In this document: positions 51,119 through 59,506 of the stretch, piece after piece
Layout: each line of letters begins with the position of its first letter
How positions within the stretch are numbered: the first letter of the stretch is position 1
From: Planctomycetes bacterium B3_Pla
GTDB taxonomy: Bacteria; Planctomycetota; Phycisphaerae; Sedimentisphaerales; Anaerobacaceae
NCBI GenBank assembly: GCA_005223045.1
Contig: NJBM01000008.1
Location: 1-64,000, forward strand
Reading direction: 5' to 3'
Length of the DNA: 64,000 nucleotides
The notes under the pieces: model-generated
Databases searched by the model: none
Told to the model about the DNA's origin: nothing
The model's input: only the letters and a program-made list of their open reading frames with translations
Program-made: the position numbers and the translations under genes

Positions 51119-51937
51119 GTGCTGCAGTTTGTTGGCGGTTTTGTTGTTGGCTTACTGGCGGTTGCTGTGTTATTTCTGCGTAAATCGGTTGCCGGGACTC
51201 ACGGGCACAGAGATAATCACCTCGAACAGCTTGAGGAATTGAGCAAGCTGACCGGCGGGCTTGCCCACGAGATCAAGAATCCCCTCTCGACCATAAAGAT
51301 CAATTTGAAACTTGTCGGCGAGGAACTGGCCGATTCCAGGCAAGCTGAGTCCGGCGGAACGGGGGCAAACAGCCACAGCGGCAGGCTCACAAGAGCGCTG
51401 CGGAAAGTAGCTGTTATTGAAAAAGAAGCGGACAGGCTGGAGCAGATTCTCGACGGATTTCTACACTACGTTGGCCGGACTGAATTGCAACCGGCAAACA
51501 CCGACATCAACGAGCTTCTCAGCGATATGGTTGATTTTTACTCGCCGCAGGCCCAGAGCCACTCAGTTACGATCCGCCAGGGCCTGCACGGCGAGCCGCT
51601 TGTTTGCAAAGTCGATGCGGATATGTTAAAACAGGTCATATTGAACCTGTTTATTAACGCCCAGCAGGCAATGAGCAGCGGCGGAGAGTTGATGGTCAGA
51701 ACAAACCGACAGGATAGGGATGTTATTATTGAGATCAGCGATACCGGCAGCGGTATTCCGTCGGACAAGCTGGAGCATATCTTCGATGCCTACTATTCGT
51801 CCCGTCCGCGGGGAAGCGGTTTGGGCCTGCCGACGGCAAAGAAGATTGTGGAGGCACATAACGGTTCTATAACGGTCAATAGTGAGCCTGAGAAAGGCAC
51901 GTCTTTTACGATAAGATTGCCCGGCCAGGCTCAGTGA
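51119..51937 (+). CDS. Membrane-anchored sensor histidine kinase
   Basis: 272 residues from a GTG directly after the pnp stop, with GAGG in the pnp end as ribosome site. One N-terminal membrane helix (FVGGFVVGLLAVAVLFL), no sensor domain, then the HisKA site GLAHEIKNPLSTI with the phosphorylated His (about 56), and an ATPase domain with N box NLFINAQQAM, G1 EISDTGSGIPSDKL and G2 GSGLGLPTAKKI. This is the NtrB-like group. It is paired with the NtrC-type regulator nine bases downstream. With no input domain, its signal must come from the membrane or a partner protein. Confidence 0.93.
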   Translation: MLQFVGGFVVGLLAVAVLFLRKSVAGTHGHRDNHLEQLEELSKLTGGLAHEIKNPLSTIKINLKLVGEELADSRQAESGGTGANSHSGRLTRALRKVAVIEKEADRLEQILDGFLHYVGRTELQPANTDINELLSDMVDFYSPQAQSHSVTIRQGLHGEPLVCKVDADMLKQVILNLFINAQQAMSSGGELMVRTNRQDRDVIIEISDTGSGIPSDKLEHIFDAYYSSRPRGSGLGLPTAKKIVEAHNGSITVNSEPEKGTSFTIRLPGQAQ

Positions 51938-51946
51938 GGTATCGAT

Positions 51947-53317
51947 TTGGCGCAAAAAGCAGGCGTAATCCTGGTTGTTGACGATGAGCGTGACCACGCT
52001 GACGGGATTGTCGAATCGCTCGAAAAGCTCTGTACGAGGGCCATCGCCGTCTATGATGGCAAAGATGCTCTGGAGATTGTGCGCAGCCGGCAGATTGACG
52101 TTGTCGTTACCGACCTGAAATTGGGCGGCGACATTGACGGGTTGGCCATACTCGAAGAAGCGAAGAAACATGACGGCGAAACGGAAGTCATCCTGATAAC
52201 GGCCCACGCCAGCATCGATACGTGCAAGGAAGCGATTAAACGCGGCGCGTATGATTATCTCGTTAAGCCGATCGATATCGGCCAGCTTCGCACGCTCGTG
52301 ACGCAGGCGGGCCAGAAGGTTTCTGCCGCACATGCCCGGCTCGCACAAAAGCCTCAGACCGCCAGGGGGGATTTTCACTTCGAGGGCGTAATGGGCAAGA
52401 GCCCGGTTATAGAAGGAATTTTCGAAGTTCTCAGGCGGGTCGCCCCGACCAATATATCTGTCCTTATTGAAGGTGAGTCCGGCACGGGCAAGGATCTGTT
52501 AGCAAAGGCTATTCACAATAGTTCGCTGCGATGGGACAAGCCGTTCAGGCCGGTAAACTGTGCCGGTCTCAGCGAGACGTTGCTGGAAAGCGAGCTGTTC
52601 GGCCACGTCAAAGGCGCCTTCACCGGAGCGGCCAATGACAGGAAAGGGCTGTTCGAGATAGCCGACAAGGGAACACTGTTCCTTGACGAAATCGGTGATA
52701 TGTCGCCAGGTTCCCAGGCCAAGCTGCTGCGCGTCATCGAGGATGGAATCATCATACCGGTCGGCTCAAACAAGCCAACCGTCGTAGATGTCCGCATCAT
52801 AAGCGCGACCAACCAGAACCTGCCTGAGCTGATAGACGAGAAGAAATTCAGGCAGGATTTGTACTTTAGAATAAAAGGCGTCAACATTTCCATGCCGGCC
52901 CTGCGTGACAGGGTGGAGGACATGCCGGAACTCGTCGAATATTTCCTCAAAGAGGCTGCCGCGGAGGTCGGCTCCAAGGTCGCCGGCATAACAGAAGCAG
53001 CGCAGACGGCCCTGGAGAGCTACGACTGGCCCGGCAACATTCGCCAGCTTCGAAACTGCATAAGAACGATGGTTGTCATGTGCGATCGCGACCGGCTCGA
53101 CGTTCAGGACATTCCGCCGGAGATAACCCAACAACGGCAACTCATTGCCGGCAGCCGCCCGGTTGCGGGCCTGGGGGCGGTATCGCTGGACGAACTCGAA
53201 AAGCAGGCAATCGAAGAGACGTTGGCCAAGACAAACGGCAACCGCGAAAAAACGGCAAAAATCTTGGGCATCGGCGAGAGAACACTATACCGGAAGATCA
53301 AGGAATACGATTTGTAG
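51947..53317 (+). CDS. NtrC-family sigma-54 response regulator
   Basis: 456 residues from a TTG with GAGGT seven bases upstream. Receiver domain (VDDERDHADGI, phosphorylated Asp in DVVVTDLKLG about 58, Lys in DYLVKPID), a sigma-54 AAA+ domain (GESGTGKDLLAKAIH, ESELFGHVKGAFTGA, LFLDEIGDM), and a Fis-type helix-turn-helix (EKTAKILGIGERTLYRKIKE). It should switch on sigma-54 promoters after phosphorylation by the adjacent kinase. Target genes are not evident in this window. Confidence 0.95.
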   Translation: MAQKAGVILVVDDERDHADGIVESLEKLCTRAIAVYDGKDALEIVRSRQIDVVVTDLKLGGDIDGLAILEEAKKHDGETEVILITAHASIDTCKEAIKRGAYDYLVKPIDIGQLRTLVTQAGQKVSAAHARLAQKPQTARGDFHFEGVMGKSPVIEGIFEVLRRVAPTNISVLIEGESGTGKDLLAKAIHNSSLRWDKPFRPVNCAGLSETLLESELFGHVKGAFTGAANDRKGLFEIADKGTLFLDEIGDMSPGSQAKLLRVIEDGIIIPVGSNKPTVVDVRIISATNQNLPELIDEKKFRQDLYFRIKGVNISMPALRDRVEDMPELVEYFLKEAAAEVGSKVAGITEAAQTALESYDWPGNIRQLRNCIRTMVVMCDRDRLDVQDIPPEITQQRQLIAGSRPVAGLGAVSLDELEKQAIEETLAKTNGNREKTAKILGIGERTLYRKIKEYDL

Positions 53318-53360
53318 TATTGCGTCGTGCGTATTGCGTATATTGTATTGCGCTTCTTCC

Positions 53361-53493
53361 ATCATTGCGAGCACCTGACCTGATTCTCAGGATGTATAGA
53401 GAAGAAAGCAGCACACCTGTCATTGCGAAGGAGCGCAGCGACTGCGGCAATCTCAATCCCCACGCCACAAAGAGAAGTCTATTTTCTTAGGAG
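53361..53493. repeat. Composite palindromic repeat, copy 3 (truncated)
   Basis: Left two thirds of the composite repeat of 14023-14282 and 19427-19712: CATTGCGAGCACCTGACCTG, TTCTCAGGATGTATAGAGAA, TGTCATTGCGAAGG...GCAATCTC, breaking off at TTCTTAGGAG. The gap 53318-53725 holds this and the parE remnant. A run of ATTGCGT units lies just before it. Confidence 0.75.
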
Positions 53494-53555
53494 CAAACTG
53501 CAGCAAATCAGTAGTGAGTAGAAACTTGACCGATGAAAAAGAGGCTTCTTTCAGA

Positions 53556-53709
53556 ATGAAGATTGAATGGACTGAACCGGCCCTGCTGGATTTAGATAGC
53601 ATCCGGGATTATCTATCGTGTAGAAACTGACCGTATTTTAGTCCTTACGATTATACATGGCGCCCGCGATTTAAGTCAGAGAAGAACCAAGCCGTGGGAC
53701 ATTATCTGA
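53556..53709 (+). pseudogene. Broken ParE/RelE-type toxin gene
   Basis: An ATG frame reads MKIEWTEPALLDLDSIRDYL, the usual start of a ParE/RelE-family toxin, and stops soon after. In another frame the sequence goes on VETDRILVLTIIHGARDL to a TGA at 53709, the usual end of the same family. About 50 central codons are missing, so the gene has suffered an internal deletion with a frame change. The codons before the ATG (ending TCAGAATGA) could be the end of an antitoxin gene overlapping by ATGA. The toxin should be dead. Confidence 0.75.
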
Positions 53710-53725
53710 ATCACGGGGGTACAAT

Positions 53726-54352
53726 TCATTTCTTCTGTGCAGCTTTGACCTTTCTTTCTTGCAGCCATTCGGGCAACTGCTCGTGCCTCACGGCTTCCCA
53801 CAATCCTTTTTTGCGACTTCGAGCGGCGGCCTCCAGTTGCTTGTACTTGTTGTAGAAACTGTGGCTGAAACGCAGGTCTGCGTAGGCAAATCCTTCGCTG
53901 AGAAGAACCTCATTCAGAAATCTTCCGTCGGGCAATTTGACGTAAGCCAGAAGTCTGCCGTACTTGCCTCTGGTGGGGCCCGGCTTATCGAGGTAAACAG
54001 TAACCGACTTTTCCAACGCCAACTGTTCGGCGGACCTCGTTGCCCGATCCGCAAAATACATTTCGCCCAATGTCTCACTGTGGGTCTCGGGCGCGTCGAT
54101 TCCCAAAAGTCTTATTCGAGTGTACTCTGATTGTCCGTCAGGGACATTAACATCCAAAGTATCGCCGTCAATGACATTTACTGCGGCAAAGGTCTTGCCG
54201 TGGTATTTTTCGAGGTCACGACTCTTTACCTGCTCTTCGGACGCCGATTCAGGCAGCCAATCCCGTTTGTGAAGACCGCGGTCGAGCCGGACGAGCAACG
54301 TTACCGCAAGCAGACACAGGAAGATTATCCCCGTCCTGCGGCGCTTGCTCAT
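53726..54352 (-). CDS. Membrane-anchored thermonuclease (SNase-like)
   Basis: 208 residues from the ATG at 54352; an ATG at 54385 adds eleven. A basic start and one membrane helix (GIIFLCLLAVTLLV), then a staphylococcal-nuclease-like domain: VNVIDGDTLDVNV, IRLLGIDAPETHSE (catalytic Arg and Asp region), YLDKPGPTRGKYGRLLAYV, then FLNEVLLSEGFAYAD and SRKKGLWE. All the main active-site positions are present. It cuts DNA or RNA outside the cytoplasm, facing the periplasm. Not linked by spacing to its neighbours. Confidence 0.9.
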   Translation of the reverse strand: MSKRRRTGIIFLCLLAVTLLVRLDRGLHKRDWLPESASEEQVKSRDLEKYHGKTFAAVNVIDGDTLDVNVPDGQSEYTRIRLLGIDAPETHSETLGEMYFADRATRSAEQLALEKSVTVYLDKPGPTRGKYGRLLAYVKLPDGRFLNEVLLSEGFAYADLRFSHSFYNKYKQLEAAARSRKKGLWEAVRHEQLPEWLQERKVKAAQKK

Positions 54353-54415
54353 GGCAAAAGCAGGTTGGCTTCGTTGCGACCTCATTTGGTTGCAAGCGAA
54401 CAGTCAATAGAGTTA

Positions 54416-55648
54416 TCAACTGCGTTGCACGGCAGATTTGTCCAGCTCAAATACAACACAAACGGCCTCGAGGGCTTTCTCCGCCTCGTCCTCGTCCACG
54501 GCGCAACTGATGCGAATCTCGCTGGTGGTGATAGAGTCGATATTGACCCGAGCTTCCGCCAGCGCGTTGAACATCTTCTCGGCCACGCCGTAATGGCTCC
54601 TCATGCCAACGCCGACCACGGAGACCTCGGCGATATCGTCGCGAACGAAAACGCTGTCGCAATTTACCTCGCCTTTGATCTGGTCCACAGCCTCTTTGGC
54701 GGCGGCCAAATCGGAAATCTCAATCATAAAGGACAAGTTTGCCTTGTCGGCGCTGATTTCGGTCTGGATGATGTCGTTGACGACGACTTTCGCCTTCGCC
54801 AGATGAGCAAATATCCTCGCGGCATTGCCCGGGCTGTTGTCGACGCCAACAAGACCGATCTTGGCCAAATCTCTTTGTATCGTAGCACCTGAAACCACTA
54901 CACCTTCCATCTGCGGCACCTCATGTGTAATTATTGTCCCCTCTGTATCTTCACCACTGCTTCTGACGTGAATTTCGACGTCGTACTTCTTACCACACTC
55001 GATAGCCCGGGGGTGCATAACACTGGCCCCGAAGCTCGCCAGCTCAAGCATTTCGTCGTAACATATCTGATCCAGTTTCACGGCACCCTTGAATACTCTC
55101 GGGTCGGCGCTGTAAATCCCGTTAACGTCGGTATATATCTCGCAGCACCTGGCTCCCAAAGTGGCGGCCAGTGCGACTGCTGTCGTGTCCGAGCCGCCCC
55201 GGCCGAGCGTAGTAATGTTCTCGTTCTCATCTATGCCCTGAAAGCCCGCCACAATCACGATTTTCCCCTGTGCCAGGTGTTCGTGAATCCGTTCTGCGCC
55301 GATGCTCTTGATCCGCGCCTTTGTGTGGACGCTGTCGGTCACCATTCGGATTTGCCCGCCGGTCAGGCTGATGGCTTCGTGCCCCATAGCGTCCAGCGCC
55401 ATGGCAAAAAGGGAAACCGATTGTTGCTCGCCCGTGCTCAGCAATTGGTCCATCTCTCGCTTGGGCGGATTCGGATTAAGCTCCAATGCATCGGCGACGA
55501 GCTGGTCGGTCTGTTTGCCCCGGGCTGAGGCCACCACGACCACCCCGAAACCTCTTTCCGCCGTTTCAATTACTCGCTTAGCGGCCCGGCGAATTTTCTC
55601 CGCATCGGCAACCGAAGTACCGCCGAACTTTTGCACCACTATTTCCAT
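54416..55648 (-). CDS. lysC: Aspartate kinase
   Basis: 410 residues, the usual length of the single-function enzyme. VQKFGGTSVADAEKI at the start, LSTGEQQSVSLFAMAL, TLGRGGSDTTAVALAA and DVNGIYSADPR form the catalytic domain; two ACT domains follow (LVGVDNSPGNAARIF, VSVVGVGMRSHYGVAEKMF). The ACT pair usually gives feedback control by lysine or threonine. It makes aspartyl phosphate for Lys, Thr, Met and cell-wall diaminopimelate. It is third in line behind hom and the apgM-like gene on the same strand, 97 bases after the latter. Confidence 0.96.
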   Translation of the reverse strand: MEIVVQKFGGTSVADAEKIRRAAKRVIETAERGFGVVVVASARGKQTDQLVADALELNPNPPKREMDQLLSTGEQQSVSLFAMALDAMGHEAISLTGGQIRMVTDSVHTKARIKSIGAERIHEHLAQGKIVIVAGFQGIDENENITTLGRGGSDTTAVALAATLGARCCEIYTDVNGIYSADPRVFKGAVKLDQICYDEMLELASFGASVMHPRAIECGKKYDVEIHVRSSGEDTEGTIITHEVPQMEGVVVSGATIQRDLAKIGLVGVDNSPGNAARIFAHLAKAKVVVNDIIQTEISADKANLSFMIEISDLAAAKEAVDQIKGEVNCDSVFVRDDIAEVSVVGVGMRSHYGVAEKMFNALAEARVNIDSITTSEIRISCAVDEDEAEKALEAVCVVFELDKSAVQRS

Positions 55649-55745
55649 AGTTGACCTGTTTAACTGTTTCCTGTCCGTTTCTGCTGAGGACCAAATCCCT
55701 GTAAAATTCCTTTATTATATATTTCGGTCTCAACTGTCAAGCTCT

Positions 55746-56936
55746 TTAGCTCTTTAAGAAATACTCCATCAGTTCAAAACCGTTGTTTATTCTGAATCCG
55801 GATTTGGCGGCGTTGGTCTCGCCGAATGTGGTGTGCAGGATCCCGGTGATGTTGTCACCTGCCATAGTGAACGGGACCGCCCCAGCCGAGTGAGCGCCGG
55901 TTCGCGTTAGAGTCGGGTGGTCCGGCATGACAAGTATGCGCCAATTTTCATAACTTTGCAGAGCCTCGAACACGGGCCCGACGATACGCTCGTCAATCAG
56001 CTCGACGGCCTTCTTCTTCATCTCGGCGTTGCCATTATGAGAGGCCTCATCAGGCGCCTCTACATGGACAAAAACGATGTCGTACTCGCCGAGCGCCTCG
56101 ATTGCAGCCGAAGCCTTGCCCTCGTAATTCGTGTCGATAAAACCGGTTGCGCCGGGCACATCTATCAAATCAAATCCTATTAGCTTTGCCAGACCTCTGA
56201 CAAGATCGACGGCGGTGATGGCCGCGCCGCGAATCCCGAATCGCTTTTCAAAACGTTCCATCTGGGCTCTTCTGCCCTGTCCCCAGAGCCAGATAGAACT
56301 GACCTGATTCTCTCCGAGGTCCTTTCTGACCTTGTTAATATCGTGTCCGGCGAAAAGTTGCTGGGAGCGTGCCATCAGGTCGATAAGAATGTCGGCGCCT
56401 TTACCCCGCGGCAGGAGTTTGTCCATCGCGGCGCCTATGTGGTCGTGAGGCGGATAGGTGTGAACGTCGAAGTCTAAACCCTTGAAAACCAACAAGTGCC
56501 TGTAGCTCACGCCCGTATGGAATCGAATCTGCTCGGTTCCAATCGCCTCGTCCAGCTCTTTGATCAGATTGCCGGCCTCGGCAGTCGTGATGTGCCCGGC
56601 GCTGTGGTCGGCCATTTTATCGTCGGCGATTGTGACCAGATTGCACCTGAAAACCCAGTCTTCCAGGGCCAGCTTGATGTTGCGGGCGACTGCCTCGATC
56701 GGCGCCCGGCCGGAGTAATACCGCCTCGGGTCATAGCCCAACAGGCTCATCTGAGCTACATCGCTGCCTGGCTCCATATCTTCAGGGACCGTCCGAATGA
56801 GACCCTGCCTGCCCAGAGTGCTGATCTTATCCATATTCGGCGTCTCGGCGGCTTCAATCACCGTCTTGTCGGCAAATTGTTCGAGCGGCTCGTCTGCCGC
56901 ACCGTCAGGAATGATTATGGCGTATTTTCTCGTCAA
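55746..56936 (-). CDS. ApgM-like protein, proposed homoserine kinase
   Basis: 396 residues of the alkaline phosphatase superfamily, archaeal-type cofactor-independent phosphoglycerate mutase branch. Metal-site motifs are all present: IIPDGAADEP near the N-terminus, DVAQMSLLGYDP with the nucleophile Ser, FVHVEAPDEASHNG and VMPDHPTLTRTGAHS. The four-base overlap with homoserine dehydrogenase and the nearby aspartokinase point to the subfamily proposed (TIGR02535, from memory) to be a non-classical homoserine kinase for threonine synthesis. The sequence alone cannot tell the two activities apart. No classical thrB or thrC is in the window. Confidence 0.87.
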   Translation of the reverse strand: MTRKYAIIIPDGAADEPLEQFADKTVIEAAETPNMDKISTLGRQGLIRTVPEDMEPGSDVAQMSLLGYDPRRYYSGRAPIEAVARNIKLALEDWVFRCNLVTIADDKMADHSAGHITTAEAGNLIKELDEAIGTEQIRFHTGVSYRHLLVFKGLDFDVHTYPPHDHIGAAMDKLLPRGKGADILIDLMARSQQLFAGHDINKVRKDLGENQVSSIWLWGQGRRAQMERFEKRFGIRGAAITAVDLVRGLAKLIGFDLIDVPGATGFIDTNYEGKASAAIEALGEYDIVFVHVEAPDEASHNGNAEMKKKAVELIDERIVGPVFEALQSYENWRILVMPDHPTLTRTGAHSAGAVPFTMAGDNITGILHTTFGETNAAKSGFRINNGFELMEYFLKS

Positions 56937-58255
56937 TCCTTGTCCTCCGGGATATCTACGATTCTTATGCAGACCGGTTTTGCGCCGATGACGTCGAGTT
57001 TCTCCATGTCTTGCAATGCTGCGGCGACGTTCTGCTGCCGGGCGGGATGAGTTGCAATCACAACCGGCACAGTATTGTCCGGGCCCGTATCTTCGTGTTG
57101 TATCGCGCCTGAAATGCTCACATCATGGTCGGCAAGCACTCGACTCCACTGGGCAACGACGCCCGCGTGGTCCCTGCACATTATTCTGATGTACGATCTG
57201 CTCACAAGATTGTCGATTTTCTCTATCAATGGCGCTGTTTCGCTTCTCGGGCGCAGGTTCGAGTGGCCAAAAGAGGTGGCCGAGTTGCCCAGAGCGACAT
57301 CAATAATGTCGGCCACAACGGCGCTTGCGGTAGGCATCATCCCGGCGCCTCGACCGTAGAACATGACCTGTCCGACGGCGTCGCCGAAGATGCTGACGGC
57401 ATTGAATGGGCCCTCTACGCGGGCCAGTGAGCTGTCTGTGGCGATAAAAGAAGGATGCACGCGAAGTGAAATCCTGTTCTGCGAGTCCTTTTGTCCGATT
57501 GCCAGTAATTTGAGACAATAGCCCATTTCGCCGCCGTAGCGAATATCGTCCTTCGAGATTCCTTCGATGCCCTCGACAAAAATGTCGTCGAGCGAGATTT
57601 CGTATCCGAACGCGATAGAGGCCAGGATTGCCAGTTTGTGGGCGCTGTCGCCGCCGCTGATGTCCAGCGTCGGATCCGCCTCGGCATAGCCTTTTTCCTG
57701 CGATTTGGCCAGGGCCTCGGCAAAATCCTGATTCTTCGAGGTCATGTTCGAGAGGATATAGTTGCAGGTCCCGTTGACGATGCCGTAAATAGAAGTGATG
57801 TTGTTTGCCGCAAGTCCCGTTCTTATGGCCGAGACGATTGGTATTCCTCCCGCGCAGCTTGCTTCAAAAGCTATGCAGCGATTGTTCTGGTGAGCGGCAC
57901 GGTAAAGCTCGTTGCCGTGTTCGGCCAGCAGGGCCTTGTTGGCCGTTACGACGTCCTTGCCGGCTTCGAGCATCTTGAGCTGGACTTGTCTTGCCGCATC
58001 GGTCCCGCCAATCATCTCTACGCCGATTTGAATTGTATCATCGCTTAATAGTTTGCTCATGTCGTCGGTAAGGAGGCCTTCAGGCAACTTTATCGGACGT
58101 GAGGATGTTGTGTCTATGTCAACGACACACGCCAGCTCCAATCTGAGGCCGGTCTTGGCCGCTATCGAATCTGCATCCTCTATTATCAGCTTTGCGACGC
58201 CGCTGCCTACGGTGCCGAAACCGGCAAGTCCGATTCTTACTATGCGTTCAGCCAT
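56933..58255 (-). CDS. hom: Homoserine dehydrogenase
   Basis: 440 residues from the ATG at 58255; a GTG at 58261 is possible, and AGGA suits either. NAD-binding start (RIGLAGFGTVGSGVAKLI), the catalytic core GTDAARQVQLKMLEAGKDVVTANKALLAEHG, then GGIPIVSAIRTGLAANNI, GTCNYILSNM and EADPTLDISGGDSAHKLAIL, and a C-terminal ACT domain (about 355-440) for threonine feedback. It reduces aspartate semialdehyde to homoserine. It overlaps the apgM-like gene by four bases. Overall order: hom, apgM-like, lysC. Confidence 0.96.
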   Translation of the reverse strand: MAERIVRIGLAGFGTVGSGVAKLIIEDADSIAAKTGLRLELACVVDIDTTSSRPIKLPEGLLTDDMSKLLSDDTIQIGVEMIGGTDAARQVQLKMLEAGKDVVTANKALLAEHGNELYRAAHQNNRCIAFEASCAGGIPIVSAIRTGLAANNITSIYGIVNGTCNYILSNMTSKNQDFAEALAKSQEKGYAEADPTLDISGGDSAHKLAILASIAFGYEISLDDIFVEGIEGISKDDIRYGGEMGYCLKLLAIGQKDSQNRISLRVHPSFIATDSSLARVEGPFNAVSIFGDAVGQVMFYGRGAGMMPTASAVVADIIDVALGNSATSFGHSNLRPRSETAPLIEKIDNLVSRSYIRIMCRDHAGVVAQWSRVLADHDVSISGAIQHEDTGPDNTVPVVIATHPARQQNVAAALQDMEKLDVIGAKPVCIRIVDIPEDKD

Positions 58256-58446
58256 CTGCACATTTTCCTGCTATTATCCCGAAATCCCGTCAATACCTGC
58301 GAAAGCAGGAACGGGAGTTCCGATATTCGTTCCCCCGTTCCGGTGGAGGGGGTACCCTTCGAATCAATCGATTCGGGTAAGAATTTAATAGCAACGGCTA
58401 TGTGCGGTCAAGCAAAAACCTCAGAATCGCAAAGACTAAAATAGTG

Positions 58447-58476
58447 TTGACTTTGGCATCCTGTCTGTGTTAGAAT
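58447..58476 (+). promoter_or_regulatory. Sigma-70-like promoter of the VTC operon
   Basis: TTGACT (58447-58452), an 18-base spacer and TAGAAT (58471-58476), about 175 bases before the VTC gene start. One of the clearest promoters in the window. Confidence 0.6.
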
Positions 58477-58652
58477 AGGAAAGGTTGTTAGGTTGAATAT
58501 TGCGATGAACCGCAAGAAACAGGCTTTGCGGATCACAAGATGCGGAGTCTGTCCGATAACACGGAGCAGGGGCTGCAAGTCGTTAAATTGAAATGACAAG
58601 TTGACAGTTCTCTCGCCGTTGAAGGTTGTGTGGATCGCTAACGAAGGCCGTT
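58477..58652 (+). other. Long leader of the VTC operon, possibly structured
   Basis: About 170 untranslated bases follow the promoter. The part about 58508-58531 can form a hairpin (CCGCAA / TTGCGG), and several GC-rich segments follow (GGAGTCTGTCC, GGAGCAGGGGCTGC). No known riboswitch class could be matched by eye. The part of the gap upstream of the promoter (58256-58446) holds a decayed CCTGCGAAAGCAGG palindrome (about 58297-58312), CCCCCGTTCCGGTGGAGGGGG (about 58333-58353) and GAATCAATCGATTC, with no gene. Confidence 0.3.
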
Positions 58653-59501
58653 ATGTTAAAAAGTAGATCGGCAAAAGAAACTACCGGACAGGATGTGAGT
58701 TTTGGCCGTCAGAAAAACCGACCGAGCTTTGCAGGAAAGTCGAGTGAGCCGGCGGACCGGACTCTTGCATGTCGTTACGAATTGAAATATCACATCACCG
58801 AGTCGAAAGCCGAGGCGATAGCACAGTTCATCAAACCCTTTCTGCAACTGGACCGGTACTGCAAGCTGCAGCGAAGCGGCGATTATCCGATCGTGAGCCT
58901 GTATTTGGACTCCGGCGACCTGCAACTCTGCCGGGAGAGCCTCCGAGGACATAAGAATCGCTTCAAGCTGCGCATTCGCAGTTACACCGACGAGACGGAT
59001 TATCCACGGTTTTTCGAGATTAAACGCAGGATCAACACGATCATTATGAAGAGCCGGGCGCGAGTTATGAATTCTGATGTGCCGACTCTGCTGGCAGGAT
59101 TGCCCCTGCCGCCTCAGAACTATACCGCCGACCTGGAAACGATCAACCAGTTCCAGTTGTATGCCGGCAGCATCAAAGCCAGGCCTGCGGTGCTTGTCCG
59201 CTATATGCGCCAGGCATACGAATGCGATTCCGAGAACAGGGTCAGGGTGACTTTTGATCGAAAGCTTGCGTACAGTATCACCAACGCGACCCAAATCAGG
59301 CTTGGCGGCAGAGGTTGGCAGCATAATCCTTTTACAACGGGTGGAGTTATTCTGGAGATCAAGTTCACAGATCGCTATCCCGTATGGTTGAGCCAAATGG
59401 TTAAATGCTTCAACTTGCGGGCGCGGTCGATATCGAAGTATGCTTCGTCACTCGATGATTCCTGTGTACTAAAATTCTGTGCGCCGCAGTTGGCGCTGTA
59501 G
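58653..59501 (+). CDS. VTC-domain protein (polyphosphate polymerase type)
   Basis: 282 residues from the ATG at 58653, GAAGG upstream; a TTG at 58626 is open but weaker. The VTC domain spans about 40-270: CRYELKYHITESKAEAI, YPIVSLYLDSGD, RFKLRIRSY, FFEIKRR, AVLVRYMRQAYE, VRVTFDRKL, GVILEIKFTD and SISKYASSL, giving the basic tunnel of Arg/Lys and the acidic metal ligands. In yeast this domain joins phosphates into polyphosphate inside a membrane complex. There is no membrane segment here, so it must act at the membrane through a partner, most likely the DUF4956 protein encoded six bases later. Confidence 0.9.
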   Translation: MLKSRSAKETTGQDVSFGRQKNRPSFAGKSSEPADRTLACRYELKYHITESKAEAIAQFIKPFLQLDRYCKLQRSGDYPIVSLYLDSGDLQLCRESLRGHKNRFKLRIRSYTDETDYPRFFEIKRRINTIIMKSRARVMNSDVPTLLAGLPLPPQNYTADLETINQFQLYAGSIKARPAVLVRYMRQAYECDSENRVRVTFDRKLAYSITNATQIRLGGRGWQHNPFTTGGVILEIKFTDRYPVWLSQMVKCFNLRARSISKYASSLDDSCVLKFCAPQLAL

Positions 59502-59506
59502 TTACT

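Noticed and set aside
58355..58385. TTCGAATCAATCGATTCGGG as part of a tRNA gene
   Set aside because: It resembles a T-arm only superficially; no acceptor, D or anticodon stem can be built around it.
58500..58600. Cyclic-di-GMP (GEMM) riboswitch in the VTC leader, suggested by GCAAAGCC-like bases on one strand
   Set aside because: The conserved core and receptor-loop arrangement are absent on both strands.
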